DNA of 64,000 bases from NCBI RefSeq assembly GCF_025420585.1, contig NZ_JAOEGB010000010.1:124001-188000 (forward strand). Reading direction: 5' to 3'. The notes under the pieces are model-generated. The model worked only from the letters and a program-made list of their open reading frames with translations, searched no databases and was not told the origin of the DNA. Source of the DNA: Planotetraspora sp. A-T 1434. Lineage in GTDB: Bacteria; Actinomycetota; Actinomycetes; Streptosporangiales; Streptosporangiaceae. Positions within the stretch are counted from its first letter, which is position 1. Each line of letters starts with the position of its first letter. A program made the position numbers and the translations under genes. This document shows, piece by piece, positions 8,243-17,233 of the stretch.

Positions 8243-10345
8243 TCAGTCAAGCGTCGTCGAGTCGTCCACGGTCCGCCACCGGCGGGTCGCGATGAGGTGG
8301 TGCTGGAGGTCGACCTCACCCCGCTGACGCACCCACTTGCCGTCGGAGTTCAGCGTCCACGCCGTCGTGGTCTCGTTCATGGCGAGGTCGAGCAGGTCGC
8401 AGAGGTACTCCCGCTGCTGGGGGCTGGTCACCTTCACCAGCGCCTCGACGCGTCGGTCGAGATTGCGGCGCATGAGGTCGGCGCTCCCGATCCAGATCTC
8501 CGGTCGCCGGCCCCCACCGAACTCGAACACCCGGGAGTGCTCCAGGAACCGGCCGAGGATGCTCCTGACCCGGATCGTCTCCGACAAACCCGGAATTCCC
8601 GGTCGAAGGGCACAGATGCCCCGGACCCACAGATCCACCGGCACCCCGGCCTGGGACGCCCGGTATAACGCGTCGATGATCGGCTCGTCCACGATCGAGT
8701 TCGTCTTGATGCGGATCCGTCCCCTGCGGCCAGCCCGGTGGTGTTCGATCTCCCGCTCGATCCTCGCCAGCAGGCCCTGCCTGAGCGAGGTGGGGGCGAC
8801 CAGCAGCCTGCGGTAGTCGGCCTGGTTGGAGTATCCGGTGAGGTGGATGAACAGGTCGGTGACGTCCTCGCCGACCTGCGGGTCCGCCGTGAGCAGGCCG
8901 AAATCCTCGTACTGCCGGGCGGTCTTGGGGTTGTAGTTGCCGGTGCCGATGTGGCAGTAGCGCCGCAGCTCGCCGCCGGCCTCCTGCCTGACCACCAGGG
9001 CGAGCTTGCTGTGCGTCTTCAGGCCGAGCACACCGTAGACGACGTGGCAGCCCGCCTTCTCCAGCTTGCGCGCCCAGGAGATGTTCGCGTGCTCGTCGAA
9101 CCTCGCCTTGATCTCCACCACGACGACGACCTGCTTGCCGGCCTCGGCCGCGTCGATCAGCGCGTCGACGATCGGAGAGTCACCGCTGGTCCGGTAGAGC
9201 GTCTGCTTGATCGCGAGCACGTCCGGATCGGCCGCGGCCTCCTCGACGAACCGCTGCACGCTCGTGGCGAACGAGTCGTACGGGTGGTGAAGCAGGATGT
9301 CCCGCTCGCGGAGCGTGGTGAAGAGGTCGTCCTCGGCGCTGATCGCCTCCGCGGGCACGAAGGCGCGGTAGTGGAGCTCGCTCCGGTCGAGATCGGCGAT
9401 CGCGTGCAGCCCGGTCAGGTCGAGCGGCCCGGGCAGCCGGTAGATCTCGTGGTCGGCCACCCCCAGCTCGTCGACCAGCAGTTCGAGCACCTCGGGGGTG
9501 ATGGTGTCCTCGACCTCCAGCCGGACCGGCGGCCCGAACCGCCTCCTCAGCAGCTCGCGTTCCAGGGCCTGCATCAGGTTCTCGGTGACGTCCTCGTCGA
9601 CCTCGAGGTCCTCGTTTCGCGTCACCCGGAAGACGTGGTGCTGGACGACCTCCATGCCCTTGAACAACTCGCCCAGATGGGCGGCGATGACGTCCTCCAG
9701 CGGCACGAACCGGTCCTTGGACGCGGTCACGAATCTCGGAAGCTGCGAGGGCACCTTCACCCGCGCGAAGACCGTGTGGCCGTTGGCCGGGTTGCGGACC
9801 GTGACGGCCAGGTTCAGGGAGAGCCCGGAGATGTACGGGAACGGGTGAGCCGGGTCCACCGCCAGCGGGGTGAGAACCGGCCGGATCCGCTCCCGGAACA
9901 GCTTGCGCAGCGCCATCCGCTCGTCCCGGGCGAGATCGTCCCAGCGGACGATCGCGATCCCCTCTCCGGCGAGCTGCGGGAGCACCTGATCGTGAAACAC
10001 GGAGGCGTGCCTGCGCGCCAGCTCGTCGGCGATCGCCGCCATCCTCGCCAGCTCCTCGCTGGGCTTGAGGCCGCTCTTGGTCCGCAGCAGCAGTCCGGTC
10101 GCCATCCGCCGCTTGAGGCCGGCCACCCGCACCCGGAAGAACTCGTCCAGGTTGCTGGCGAAGATGGCGAGGAACCGCACCCGTTCGAGCAGGGGGACGG
10201 ACGGGTCCTCGGCCAGCTCCAGCACGCGCTCGTTGAACTGGAGCCAGCTCTCCTCCCGGTTGAGGAATCGATCCTGGGGCAAGGGCGCGTCTTCGGGCGG
10301 GGTGACATCCTCGGATTCAGCGACGGGGGAGGTTTCTGCCGACAT
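8243..10345 (-). CDS. ppk: Polyphosphate kinase 1
   Basis: 700 residues, the usual length of PPK1. It reversibly transfers the gamma-phosphate of ATP onto polyphosphate. The N-terminal domain opens with [19 protein letters not shown]. The autophosphorylated histidine lies in the motif [11 protein letters not shown] near residue 445, followed by [22 protein letters not shown] and later [14 protein letters not shown]. The start is the ATG at 10345. It heads a unit with the MutT1-like gene and is preceded by three 11-bp PHO-box-like repeats, suggesting PhoP control under phosphate limitation. Ppx (60719) and the CYTH-CHAD protein in this window belong to the same phosphate theme. Confidence 0.95.
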   Translation of the reverse strand: MSAETSPVAESEDVTPPEDAPLPQDRFLNREESWLQFNERVLELAEDPSVPLLERVRFLAIFASNLDEFFRVRVAGLKRRMATGLLLRTKSGLKPSEELARMAAIADELARRHASVFHDQVLPQLAGEGIAIVRWDDLARDERMALRKLFRERIRPVLTPLAVDPAHPFPYISGLSLNLAVTVRNPANGHTVFARVKVPSQLPRFVTASKDRFVPLEDVIAAHLGELFKGMEVVQHHVFRVTRNEDLEVDEDVTENLMQALERELLRRRFGPPVRLEVEDTITPEVLELLVDELGVADHEIYRLPGPLDLTGLHAIADLDRSELHYRAFVPAEAISAEDDLFTTLRERDILLHHPYDSFATSVQRFVEEAAADPDVLAIKQTLYRTSGDSPIVDALIDAAEAGKQVVVVVEIKARFDEHANISWARKLEKAGCHVVYGVLGLKTHSKLALVVRQEAGGELRRYCHIGTGNYNPKTARQYEDFGLLTADPQVGEDVTDLFIHLTGYSNQADYRRLLVAPTSLRQGLLARIEREIEHHRAGRRGRIRIKTNSIVDEPIIDALYRASQAGVPVDLWVRGICALRPGIPGLSETIRVRSILGRFLEHSRVFEFGGGRRPEIWIGSADLMRRNLDRRVEALVKVTSPQQREYLCDLLDLAMNETTTAWTLNSDGKWVRQRGEVDLQHHLIATRRWRTVDDSTTLD

Positions 10346-10363
10346 ATGACGAAATATGCCCTA

Positions 10364-10396
10364 AGTTGTTGAACGGAACGTTAACTTCCACTCAAC
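10364..10396 (-). promoter_or_regulatory. PHO-box-like triple direct repeat upstream of ppk
   Basis: Read on the minus strand, three contiguous 11-mers, GTTGAGTGGAA, GTTAACGTTCC and GTTCAACAACT, resemble the 11-nt GTTCA-type direct repeat units of actinobacterial PhoP boxes. They end 18 bp before the ppk start codon and lie just past the tetR stop. ppk is a PhoP target in Streptomyces. The match is by eye and the first two units are imperfect. Confidence 0.55.
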
Positions 10397-10403
10397 GAAA
10401 CCG

Positions 10404-11435
10404 TCAGTTCGCCCGATCTGAGCCGGTTTCGACCTGTTCGGGAGCTGCGCTCTGCCTCTCCCGTTCCTCCCGTTCCCGCTGTTTGTCCTGCTCCTTGAGC
10501 TCGCGCTCCCTCCGCTCCCTGAGCTCCCGCTCCTGGCGCTCGCGGGCCTTCTCCTGCTCCTTCAGCTCGCGTTCCCGCAGCTTCTCCTGCTCGCGCTGAG
10601 CCTTCTGCTGCTCCTTGAGCTCCCTCTCCCGGGCCTTCTCCTGCTCACGCAGCTCGCGTTCCCGCGCCTTCTCCTGCTCGCGCCGGATCTTCTCCTGCTC
10701 CTTGAGCTCGCGCTCGCGCGCCTTCTCCAGCTCCTTCAGCTCCCGCTCCGTGGGCCGGGCCGTACGGGCCTCCGCCGAAGGGGCGAGGACCAGGCCGCGA
10801 GAAGCGGCGGTCAGGCCGGGGTTGGGGTTGAGGCCCGTCAGACCGTTCCAGGACAGGTTCACGAGGTGGGCGGCGACCTCCTCGCGGCGCGGCTTCCGCA
10901 CGTCGAGCCACCACTGGCCGGTCAGCGCCGTCATTCCGACGAGCATCTGCGCGTACATCGGCGCCAGCTTGGGGTCGTAGCCGCGGTCCTTGAACTCGTC
11001 GGCGAGCACGTCCTCGACCTGGCTGGCGATGTCGCTGATGAGGCTGGCGAACGTGCCGGTCCCCGAGGCGGCGTGCGAGTCGCGCACCAGGATGCGGAAG
11101 CCCTCGCTGCTCTCCTCGATGTACTGCAGGAGGGCCAGCGCGGCCCGCTCCAGCTTCACCAGAGCGTGCGTGGCCGACAGCGCCTGCGTGACGAGGCTCA
11201 GCAGCCGCTGCATCTCCCGGTCGATGACGACCGCGTAGATGCCTTCCTTGCCGCCGAAGTGCTCGTAGACGACCGGCTTGGAGACCTTGGCGCTCGCTGC
11301 GATCTCCTCGACCGACGTGCCGTCGAAGCCCTTCTCCGCGAAAAGGGCGCGGCCGATCTGGATCAGCTGTTCGCGCCGCTCCGCGCCGGTCATGCGTCTT
11401 CGGGATCGGGAGGACTCGCTCACGGCTTCAATCAT
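10404..11435 (-). CDS. TetR family regulator with long charged ER/K-type C-terminal helix
   Basis: About 343 residues from the ATG at 11435 (GAGAGG upstream); in-frame codons reach further upstream but look non-coding. Residues 15-65 are a TetR helix-turn-helix (RREQLIQIGRALFAEKGF, then SKPVVYEHFGGKEGIY). Residues to about 230 form the ligand-binding domain. The last ~110 residues are almost only Glu, Arg, Lys, Gln and Leu in an 11-residue pattern around ERELKEQEKAR, predicting an uninterrupted charged helix. It sits between the acyl-CoA desaturase gene and ppk, all on the minus strand, so it may regulate fatty-acid desaturation. The tail is unusual for TetR proteins. Confidence 0.88.
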   Translation of the reverse strand: MIEAVSESSRSRRRMTGAERREQLIQIGRALFAEKGFDGTSVEEIAASAKVSKPVVYEHFGGKEGIYAVVIDREMQRLLSLVTQALSATHALVKLERAALALLQYIEESSEGFRILVRDSHAASGTGTFASLISDIASQVEDVLADEFKDRGYDPKLAPMYAQMLVGMTALTGQWWLDVRKPRREEVAAHLVNLSWNGLTGLNPNPGLTAASRGLVLAPSAEARTARPTERELKELEKARERELKEQEKIRREQEKARERELREQEKARERELKEQQKAQREQEKLRERELKEQEKARERQERELRERRERELKEQDKQREREERERQSAAPEQVETGSDRAN

Positions 11436-11664
11436 GGCCTCTCTGCGCGTGTCGCCCGAGTCCGGTACGGCTTTCGCCCGAGTCGCGGGCGCCTTACGCG
11501 CCTGTACGGCGACCGCCGACGCCCTGGTGAGAGGCACGGCGGTAGCCGTACGGGTGTCGGAATCGCTCCCGACGGGCGATAAGCGTGAGGGGGACGGCGA
11601 GAGGTGTGAGGGGGATAGGGCCGCCGGGTGATTGACGGCGGCCCACCCGTCCGCTCCGGCGGGG

Positions 11665-12603
11665 TCAGTCAAGTCGCTTCGCCGCCAGACGCTCCGGATT
11701 CGGCCACCGCACGTCGTAGACCCAGCCGGCCTTCTCGAACCAGCGGATCAGGCCCGCGCTGAGGTCGATCTGGCCCTTGAGCACGCCGTGCCGCGCGCAG
11801 GTCGGGTCGGAGTGGTGCAGGTTGTGCCAGGACTCACCGAAGGACGGGATGGCCAGCCACCACACGTTGCGGGACTTGTCGCGGACCTCGAACGCCTCGT
11901 CGCCGAAGACGTGGCAGATGGAGTTGATCGACCAGGTGACGTGGTGCAGGAGGCCGATGCGGACGACCGTGCCCCAGAAGAACGCGGTCACCGCACCCTG
12001 CCAGGACCAGGTCAGCAGGCCGCCGAGGACGGCGGGCAGCACCAGGGAGGTGATCGCCAGAGTGGGAAACCACTTGTGCAGCTTCATGACGTCCGGGTCC
12101 TTGACCAGGTCCGGGGCGTACTTCTCCCGGTTCGTCCGCTCGGTCTCGAAGAGCCAGCCCATGTGCGCGTAGAGAAGACCCTTGGAGAGGGCCTTGAAGC
12201 CGGTGCCGAAGCGCCACGGCGAGTGCGGGTCACCCTCCTTGTCGGAGAACTTGTGGTGCTTGCGATGGGTGGCGACCCAGTCGAGCACGGACATCTCCAG
12301 CGAGAGGCTGCCGGCGATCCCGAGGGCGATCTTCATGGCCCGGTTGGCTTTGAAGGACCCGTGGGTGAAATAGCGGTGCAGACCGACCGTGACGCCCAGC
12401 CCTGAGACCATGTAGAAGACGAAGGCGATCGCGATGTCCGTCCAGCCCAGGCCCCAGCCCCATGCGAACGGCACGGCCGCGATCAACGCGATGATGGGCG
12501 CTCCGACGACGACGCCGAAGGTGATCAGCTCGGCCCTGGTCTTCTTCTCGGGGTCGAATTCCGGCTTGGGCTGTGGTGCAGGGCGTTCGGTCAGGACGGT
12601 CAT
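11665..12603 (-). CDS. Acyl-CoA delta-9 desaturase
   Basis: 312-residue membrane di-iron desaturase. The three histidine boxes are HRYFTH near residue 76, HRKHH near residue 113 and HNLHH near residue 258. Hydrophobic segments at residues 30-70 and 155-205 fit four transmembrane helices. It inserts a double bond into saturated acyl-CoA, giving oleate-type membrane lipids. Start ATG at 12603, ending RLAAKRLD. A strong palindrome lies 43-65 bp upstream of the start, and a TetR gene follows downstream on the same strand; autoregulated desaturase control is plausible. Confidence 0.92.
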   Translation of the reverse strand: MTVLTERPAPQPKPEFDPEKKTRAELITFGVVVGAPIIALIAAVPFAWGWGLGWTDIAIAFVFYMVSGLGVTVGLHRYFTHGSFKANRAMKIALGIAGSLSLEMSVLDWVATHRKHHKFSDKEGDPHSPWRFGTGFKALSKGLLYAHMGWLFETERTNREKYAPDLVKDPDVMKLHKWFPTLAITSLVLPAVLGGLLTWSWQGAVTAFFWGTVVRIGLLHHVTWSINSICHVFGDEAFEVRDKSRNVWWLAIPSFGESWHNLHHSDPTCARHGVLKGQIDLSAGLIRWFEKAGWVYDVRWPNPERLAAKRLD

Positions 12604-12646
12604 GGGCTACCTCGCGGTCTGGGAAGAATGTCCGGCTACGCAACCG

Positions 12647-12668
12647 TAACCTACGCCATCGTAAGTTA
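12647..12668. promoter_or_regulatory. TetR-type operator upstream of the desaturase
   Basis: A 22-bp inverted repeat of the form TAACYTACG-N4-CGTARGTTA lies 44 bp upstream of the desaturase start. Its size and symmetry fit a TetR dimer site. The TetR gene immediately downstream of the desaturase is the obvious candidate regulator, but this is inferred from position. Confidence 0.65.
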
Positions 12669-12877
12669 GGAATCCCCGAGAGCGAATGTGGGGAAGGTGA
12701 CGCTCGCGCATACATCTCGTGGCGAGTCCACGCCTTGCTCGAAGGGCGCCCATCTGCTAGAGCCCCATGCCCACCACGCCCTGCCCGTGCGGCTGCCCGC
12801 ACGAGATGCGTACGCAACCGAGATCTGCCCCTCATGTCATTTGAGTAACCACATTAAAACTGTCAGTCACTCGAACT

Positions 12878-13759
12878 ATGGTTCGGATTATGATGGAGAC
12901 CTCCCACCGGACCCCCACGCCGGAAGCTCTCCGCGCCCAGGCGGTGGCCCTACGCGAGTCCGGCAAATCCCGCATGCAGATCAAGGAAATTCTCGGTGTT
13001 CGGAGCAACCAGGCCCTCAGTGAGCTGTTGAAGGGGACCGTTCCGCCCGAGTCGCTGTTCCGCCCGAACGCGAAGGACGACCTTCATCGACGTGCCCGCG
13101 AGCTACGGGCTCAGGGGTGGACCTACAAAGAGATCGCCACCGAGCTCGGCGTCTCCAAGTCCTCGGTGTCACTGTGGGTGCGCGACCTGCCCCGAGAGGG
13201 GCGGCTGAGCTATGAGGAGTTCCGCAAGAGGAACGACGAGGGCAGACGCCGCTACTGGGAACAGGAGCGCCTCACCAGAGAAGCGGCCCGCCAGGCCGTG
13301 ACTGACGCCACGGCGCGTCTGGTCGGGCGGTTGGCTGAGCGGGAGATCCTGATGCTCGGCGCGATGGCCTACTGGTGTGAGGGGGTAAAGAACAAGCCTT
13401 ATCGTCGCAATGACCGTGTGACCTTCATCAACAGCGATCCCGGCTTGATCAGGTTCTTCCTTCGGTTCCTGGAGGTCGCTGGTGCGGCGCCCGAAGATCT
13501 CATCTTCCGGGTGATGATCCATGAGAGTGCGGACGTAGCGGCCGCGCACGCCTTCTGGCAGGAGATCACCGGGGCCGATTCCACACTGTTCGGCAGTCCG
13601 ACTCTCAAGCGCCACAACCCCAAGACCGTGCGGCGCAACGTGGCAGAGGGCTATCACGGCTGTCTCCGCGTGGATGTGCGCCGATCGACGTGGCTCTATC
13701 GTCAGGTCGAGGGATGGATGAAAGGCATGGTGGACGAGGCTGGACGAGGCTCTTTGTAG
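12878..13759 (+). CDS. HTH protein with LAGLIDADG-like C-terminal domain
   Basis: 293 residues (in-frame ATGs also at 12890 and 12893). Two helix-turn-helix segments are visible: residues 17-50 (RESGKSRMQIKEILGVRSNQ) and 70-100 (YKEIATELGVSKSSVSLWV). After a charged linker, residues 155-285 contain LMLGAMAYWCEG, VTFINSDPGLIRFFLRFLE and FWQEITGAD, the pattern of a single LAGLIDADG-type domain in which the usual acidic residue is Glu (YxxEG). This architecture occurs in uncharacterised bacterial and archaeal proteins. It may be a domesticated homing-endonuclease fold used as a DNA-binding regulator. It lies 110 bp upstream of tRNA-Gln. Function is unknown. Confidence 0.7.
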   Translation: MVRIMMETSHRTPTPEALRAQAVALRESGKSRMQIKEILGVRSNQALSELLKGTVPPESLFRPNAKDDLHRRARELRAQGWTYKEIATELGVSKSSVSLWVRDLPREGRLSYEEFRKRNDEGRRRYWEQERLTREAARQAVTDATARLVGRLAEREILMLGAMAYWCEGVKNKPYRRNDRVTFINSDPGLIRFFLRFLEVAGAAPEDLIFRVMIHESADVAAAHAFWQEITGADSTLFGSPTLKRHNPKTVRRNVAEGYHGCLRVDVRRSTWLYRQVEGWMKGMVDEAGRGSL

Positions 13760-13869
13760 CTTCTGGTCCCGCGCGTGCTTATGCGATCGGCGGGAGGCAT
13801 CCTTCGCCGGTAAGGTAGTGGAGACTGCCGGGACGGTTATCGGAGATTTGTCCCGGGAGTCGTAGTTTT

Positions 13870-13941
13870 TCCGGCGTTGGGTAATTGGCAGCCCGCAGGG
13901 TTTTGGTCCCTGTTGTCCAGGTTCGAGTCCTGGCGCCGGAG
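13870..13941 (+). tRNA. tRNA-Gln (anticodon TTG)
   Basis: A 72-nt cloverleaf without encoded CCA. The acceptor stem pairs TCCGGCG with CGCCGGA. The anticodon stem CAGGG/CCCTG encloses the loop TTTTGGT with anticodon TTG, and the T-arm is CCAGG-TTCGAGT-CCTGG. It reads glutamine CAA codons. The position just upstream of glmU is conserved in many actinobacteria. Confidence 0.93.
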
Positions 13942-14112
13942 CGGTGCCGAGATCTCGTCTGTAGTCGGTCGGGCAACCGGGCTGGATTGGATCGGGGGCG
14001 TGGAAGGTAAGCTCACCTTGTCGAGCGGGTGACCGTGCGGTGCCCTGGTGGTGGCCGCGTGGGATCCGGAAGCCGACTCGTCTCAGTCGCGACGCCGAGG
14101 GAGCCTCAGTCC

Positions 14113-15573
14113 GTGAGTGTGCCGCGCCCGGCCGCCGTCATCGTCCTCGCCGCAGGTGAGGGCACCCGGATGAAGTCGAAAACCCCCAAAGTGCTCCACG
14201 AGCTGTGCGGTCGCGCCCTCGTGGACCACATGCTCACCGCCGCGAGGGGCCTTCAGCCCGAGCGGCTGATCGTCGTCATCGGCCACGCCCGCGAGCAGGT
14301 CGAGGCGCATCTCAGCGCGACGGCCCCCGACGCGGTGCCGGTCGTCCAGGAGAAGCAGAACGGCACCGGCCATGCCGTCCGCACCGTGCTCGAATCGGTC
14401 GGCGCCATCACCGGAACGGTCCTCGTGACGTACGGCGATACGCCGCTGCTGCGCACCGAGACCCTCGCGGCCCTGCTCGAACGGCATGCCGAGGACGGCA
14501 ACGCGGTCACCGTGCTCACCGCCGAGGTCCCCGACCCGACCGGGTACGGCCGGATCGTCCGGGACGAGGGCGGCGCCGTGCTGGAGATCGTCGAGGAGAA
14601 GGACGCCGACCCCGGGCAGCGGGCGATCCGGGAGATGAACTCGGGGGTCTACGCGTTCGACGGGTCGCTCCTCGCGGACGCGGTCAAGCGGGTCGGCGCG
14701 GCCAACGCCCAGGGCGAGGAGTACCTCACCGACGTGCTGTCCATCCTCCGCGAGGACGGCCACCGGGTCGGGGCCCACGTCGCCGGCGACTATGTCGAGG
14801 TCGAGGGTGTCAACGACCGCGTGCAGCTCGCCTTCGCCCGGCGGGTGCTCAACGAGCGCATCCTCAAGGCGCACATGAAGGCGGGCGTCACCGTAATCGA
14901 CCCCGCGAGCACGTGGATCGACGCCGAGGTGACGCTGGAGCCCGACGTGGTGCTCCATCCCGGCACCCAGCTCCACGGGTCCACCAGGATCGCGTCCGGA
15001 GCCGAGGTCGGCCCCGCGAGCACGCTGACCGACACCGTGGTCGGTGAGGACGCCGTGGTCCGCAACGCCGTCTGCGAGAGCGCGGAGATCGGCCCGCAGG
15101 CCACCGTGGGCCCCTTTGCCTACCTGCGCCCCGGAACAGTCCTCGGCCGCAAGGGCAAGATCGGCACGTACGTCGAGACCAAGAACGCGACGATCGGCGA
15201 GGGGTCCAAGGTCCCGCACCTGACCTACGTCGGCGACGCCACGATCGGGACCGGCTCGAACATCGGCGCCGCCTGTGTCTTCGTGAACTACGACGGCGTC
15301 AGCAAGCACCACACGACCGTGGGTGACCACGTCCGCGTGGGCAGTGACAACATGCTGGTGGCGCCGGTGACGATCGGCGACGGCGCCTACACCGCGGCCG
15401 GTTCCGTCATCACCGACGACGTCCCGCCTGGGGCGATGGGGGTGGCCCGGGCCCGGCAGCGCAATATCGAGGGGTGGGTTCCGCGCCGCCGCGCCGGGAC
15501 TCGCTCCGCGGACGCCGCCGCTCGTGCGGTGGCGGCCCAGGAAGACGCCGTCCCGGGACCATCTGAGGAATAG
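14113..15573 (+). CDS. glmU: Bifunctional UDP-N-acetylglucosamine pyrophosphorylase / glucosamine-1-phosphate acetyltransferase
   Basis: About 486 residues from the GTG at 14113, preceded by GGGAG; the frame is open further upstream, but the conserved start VPRPAAVIVLAAGEGTRMKS fixes the N-terminus. The N-terminal domain carries the nucleotidyltransferase signature LAAGEGTRMKSKTPKVLHEL. The C-terminal half is a left-handed beta helix of hexapeptide repeats (IGPQATVGPFAYLRPG, IGTYVETKNATIGEGSKV). The enzyme makes UDP-GlcNAc, the precursor of peptidoglycan and of the glycans likely built by the locus downstream. prs follows in the same direction. Confidence 0.96.
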   Translation: MSVPRPAAVIVLAAGEGTRMKSKTPKVLHELCGRALVDHMLTAARGLQPERLIVVIGHAREQVEAHLSATAPDAVPVVQEKQNGTGHAVRTVLESVGAITGTVLVTYGDTPLLRTETLAALLERHAEDGNAVTVLTAEVPDPTGYGRIVRDEGGAVLEIVEEKDADPGQRAIREMNSGVYAFDGSLLADAVKRVGAANAQGEEYLTDVLSILREDGHRVGAHVAGDYVEVEGVNDRVQLAFARRVLNERILKAHMKAGVTVIDPASTWIDAEVTLEPDVVLHPGTQLHGSTRIASGAEVGPASTLTDTVVGEDAVVRNAVCESAEIGPQATVGPFAYLRPGTVLGRKGKIGTYVETKNATIGEGSKVPHLTYVGDATIGTGSNIGAACVFVNYDGVSKHHTTVGDHVRVGSDNMLVAPVTIGDGAYTAAGSVITDDVPPGAMGVARARQRNIEGWVPRRRAGTRSADAAARAVAAQEDAVPGPSEE

Positions 15574-15711
15574 CACCCAGGAGCAGCACCCCCCAGGAGT
15601 TGCACCCCGCGTACGGCATGTCATGACATGGCATTAGCCGTGCCACATCAGGAAACAGAACAAGGCGCGGCCAGACCGCGTAGCGCCCGAGGGCCAGGCC
15701 AGGAGGACACC

Positions 15712-15858
15712 GTGAGCGAGCACGGGCGAGCGAGCAGGGGCGAGCGAGCAAGGGGCGAGCAAGCAAGGGGGCACAGCGTGGTGCCGCGTAGGCGGGACGA
15801 GGCGACCCGGGACAGAGCGGCCGGCAGGGCGGCACGGCAGTCGAGGAGTGCGGCATGA
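15712..15858 (+). CDS. Possible Arg-rich leader ORF translationally coupled to prs
   Basis: A 48-codon frame begins with GTG 15712, 4-5 nt behind a perfect AGGAGG, and its TGA overlaps the prs ATG (ATGA). Its first half is encoded by tandem GAGCGAGCA-type repeats and the product is Arg/Ala/Gly-rich, with no recognisable domain. The ribosome site and overlap are what a coupled upstream ORF would show, but the low-complexity composition and missing homology leave it doubtful. Confidence 0.35.
   Translation: MSEHGRASRGERARGEQARGHSVVPRRRDEATRDRAAGRAARQSRSAA
15714..15773 (+). repeat. Tandem GAGCGAGCA repeats
   Basis: Four head-to-tail units of 14-16 bp (GAGCGAGCACGGGC, GAGCGAGCAGGGGC, GAGCGAGCAAGGGGC, GAGCAAGCAAGGGGGC) differ by small indels in the G run. 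They lie in the glmU-prs gap. Confidence 0.75.
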
Positions 15859-16832
15859 GTGGCATCAAGACCATGGGTGAGCGGAACCTGATGTTCTTCT
15901 CCGGACGCTCGCACCCCGAGTTGGCGAGCGAGGTGGCGGCGGAGCTCGACGTGGAGATCACCCCCACGGCGCTGCGCGACTTCGCCAACGGCGAGATCTA
16001 TGTGCGTTACGAGGAGTCGGTGCGCGGCTGCGACGCCTTCGTGATCCAGAGCCACACCGCGCCGATCAACAAGTGGATCATGGAACAGCTGATCATGGTG
16101 GACGCCCTCAAGCGGGCCTCCGCCAAGCGGATCACTGTGATCATGCCGTTCTACGGCTACGCGCGGCAGGACAAGAAGGGCCGGGGCCGGGAGCCGATCA
16201 CCGCCCGGCTGATGGCTGACATGTTCAAGCAGGCCGGGGCCGACCGGCTGATGTCGATCGACCTGCACACCTCGCAGATCCAGGGCTTCTTCGACGGGCC
16301 GGTGGACCACCTGTTCGCGATGCCGGTCCTGATCAACTACCTGAGGGGCAAGCTCGACCCGGCGACCACGACGATCGTGTCGCCCGACACCGGTCGCGTG
16401 CGGCTGGCGGAGCGCTGGTCCGACTCGCTCGGCACGCCGGTGGCGTTCGTCCACAAGCGGCGCGACCTCGAGGTGGCCAACCAGGTGAAGGTCCACGAGG
16501 TCGTCGGCAAGGTGCGCGGCAGGACCTGTGTGCTGATCGACGACATGATCGACACGGGCGGCTCGATCTGCAAGGCGGCCGACGCGCTCTACGAGCACGG
16601 CGCCACCGACGTGATGGTGGCCGCGACGCACGCGGTGTTCTCCGACCCGGCGGTCGATCGCCTGAAGAACTCGCGGATCTCCGAGGTGGTCGTCACGAAC
16701 ACGCTGCCGATCCCGGAGGAGAAGCGGTTCGACAGCCTCACTGTGATGTCGATCGCGCCCCTGATCGCCCGCGCCATCACCGAGGTCTTCACCGATGGCT
16801 CCGTCACCAGCCTCTTCGAAGGCGACAGCTAG
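15855..16832 (+). CDS. prs: Ribose-phosphate pyrophosphokinase
   Basis: 325 residues. It makes PRPP from ribose-5-phosphate and ATP for nucleotide, histidine and NAD synthesis. The N-terminus LMFFSGRSHPELASEV matches the family, with the catalytic loop YGYARQDKKGRGREPI near residue 100 and the PRPP-binding loop CVLIDDMIDTGGSI near residue 220. The start is the ATG at 15855. It sits in the conserved glmU-prs-rplY-pth order; a repeat array separates it from rplY. Confidence 0.96.
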   Translation: MSGIKTMGERNLMFFSGRSHPELASEVAAELDVEITPTALRDFANGEIYVRYEESVRGCDAFVIQSHTAPINKWIMEQLIMVDALKRASAKRITVIMPFYGYARQDKKGRGREPITARLMADMFKQAGADRLMSIDLHTSQIQGFFDGPVDHLFAMPVLINYLRGKLDPATTTIVSPDTGRVRLAERWSDSLGTPVAFVHKRRDLEVANQVKVHEVVGKVRGRTCVLIDDMIDTGGSICKAADALYEHGATDVMVAATHAVFSDPAVDRLKNSRISEVVVTNTLPIPEEKRFDSLTVMSIAPLIARAITEVFTDGSVTSLFEGDS

Positions 16833-16844
16833 CCCTCCCTCGTC

Positions 16845-17126
16845 GTGATCATGCAGGTTTTCCTGGGCGGCTCGGGGACGTCCGGTTCCCCTCGTCGTGA
16901 TCATGCATGGATTCCGCCGCATGTGGTCTGATCGGTGCCGTCGCTGTTCGTGATCATGCAATGTCCGTCCGGCGGGCGCGCTTTCGTAGCGCATGATCAC
17001 GCTGAAAGTATGCGCAGGTCGCGGGCCGTACGCGGGAACACGTGCATGATCACGGCGAGAGGGGTGGCTGGTCGGCGGGGCAACGCGGGAATGTGTGCAT
17101 GATCACGGCACGTGGTGCATGATCAC
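16845..17126. repeat. GTGATCATGCA repeat array 3 (three forward, four inverted copies)
   Basis: Forward copies start at 16845, 16897 and 16950; inverted copies (TGCATGATCAC, the first with C for T) start at 16990, 17043, 17096 and 17116. Spacings are 52, 53, 40, 53, 53 and 20 bp, with orientation switching once in the middle. The sequences between copies differ, though several share TTCC three bases after the forward core. The array fills the prs-rplY gap. Confidence 0.9.
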
Positions 17127-17233
17127 GCGGGGGAGGCGGTAGGGTGTACAAGTTGCGCTCGTAACGCCTTCCGCTAGGGCGGGTGAGGGGGAGCGCTCAA
17201 TCCATCGATCGAGTCATCCCTAGGAGATGTGCC

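Noticed and set aside
14029-14112. Longer N-terminus for GlmU
   Set aside because: The upstream residues are not part of the conserved protein and the GTG at 14113 has a ribosome site.
15574-15711. Gene in the rest of the glmU-prs gap
   Set aside because: Only an upstream extension of the small ORF frame exists, without a start signal.
16845-17126. Repeat arrays as a CRISPR
   Set aside because: The conserved part is only 11 bp, orientation switches within arrays, there are no cas genes, and one array is inside a coding gene.
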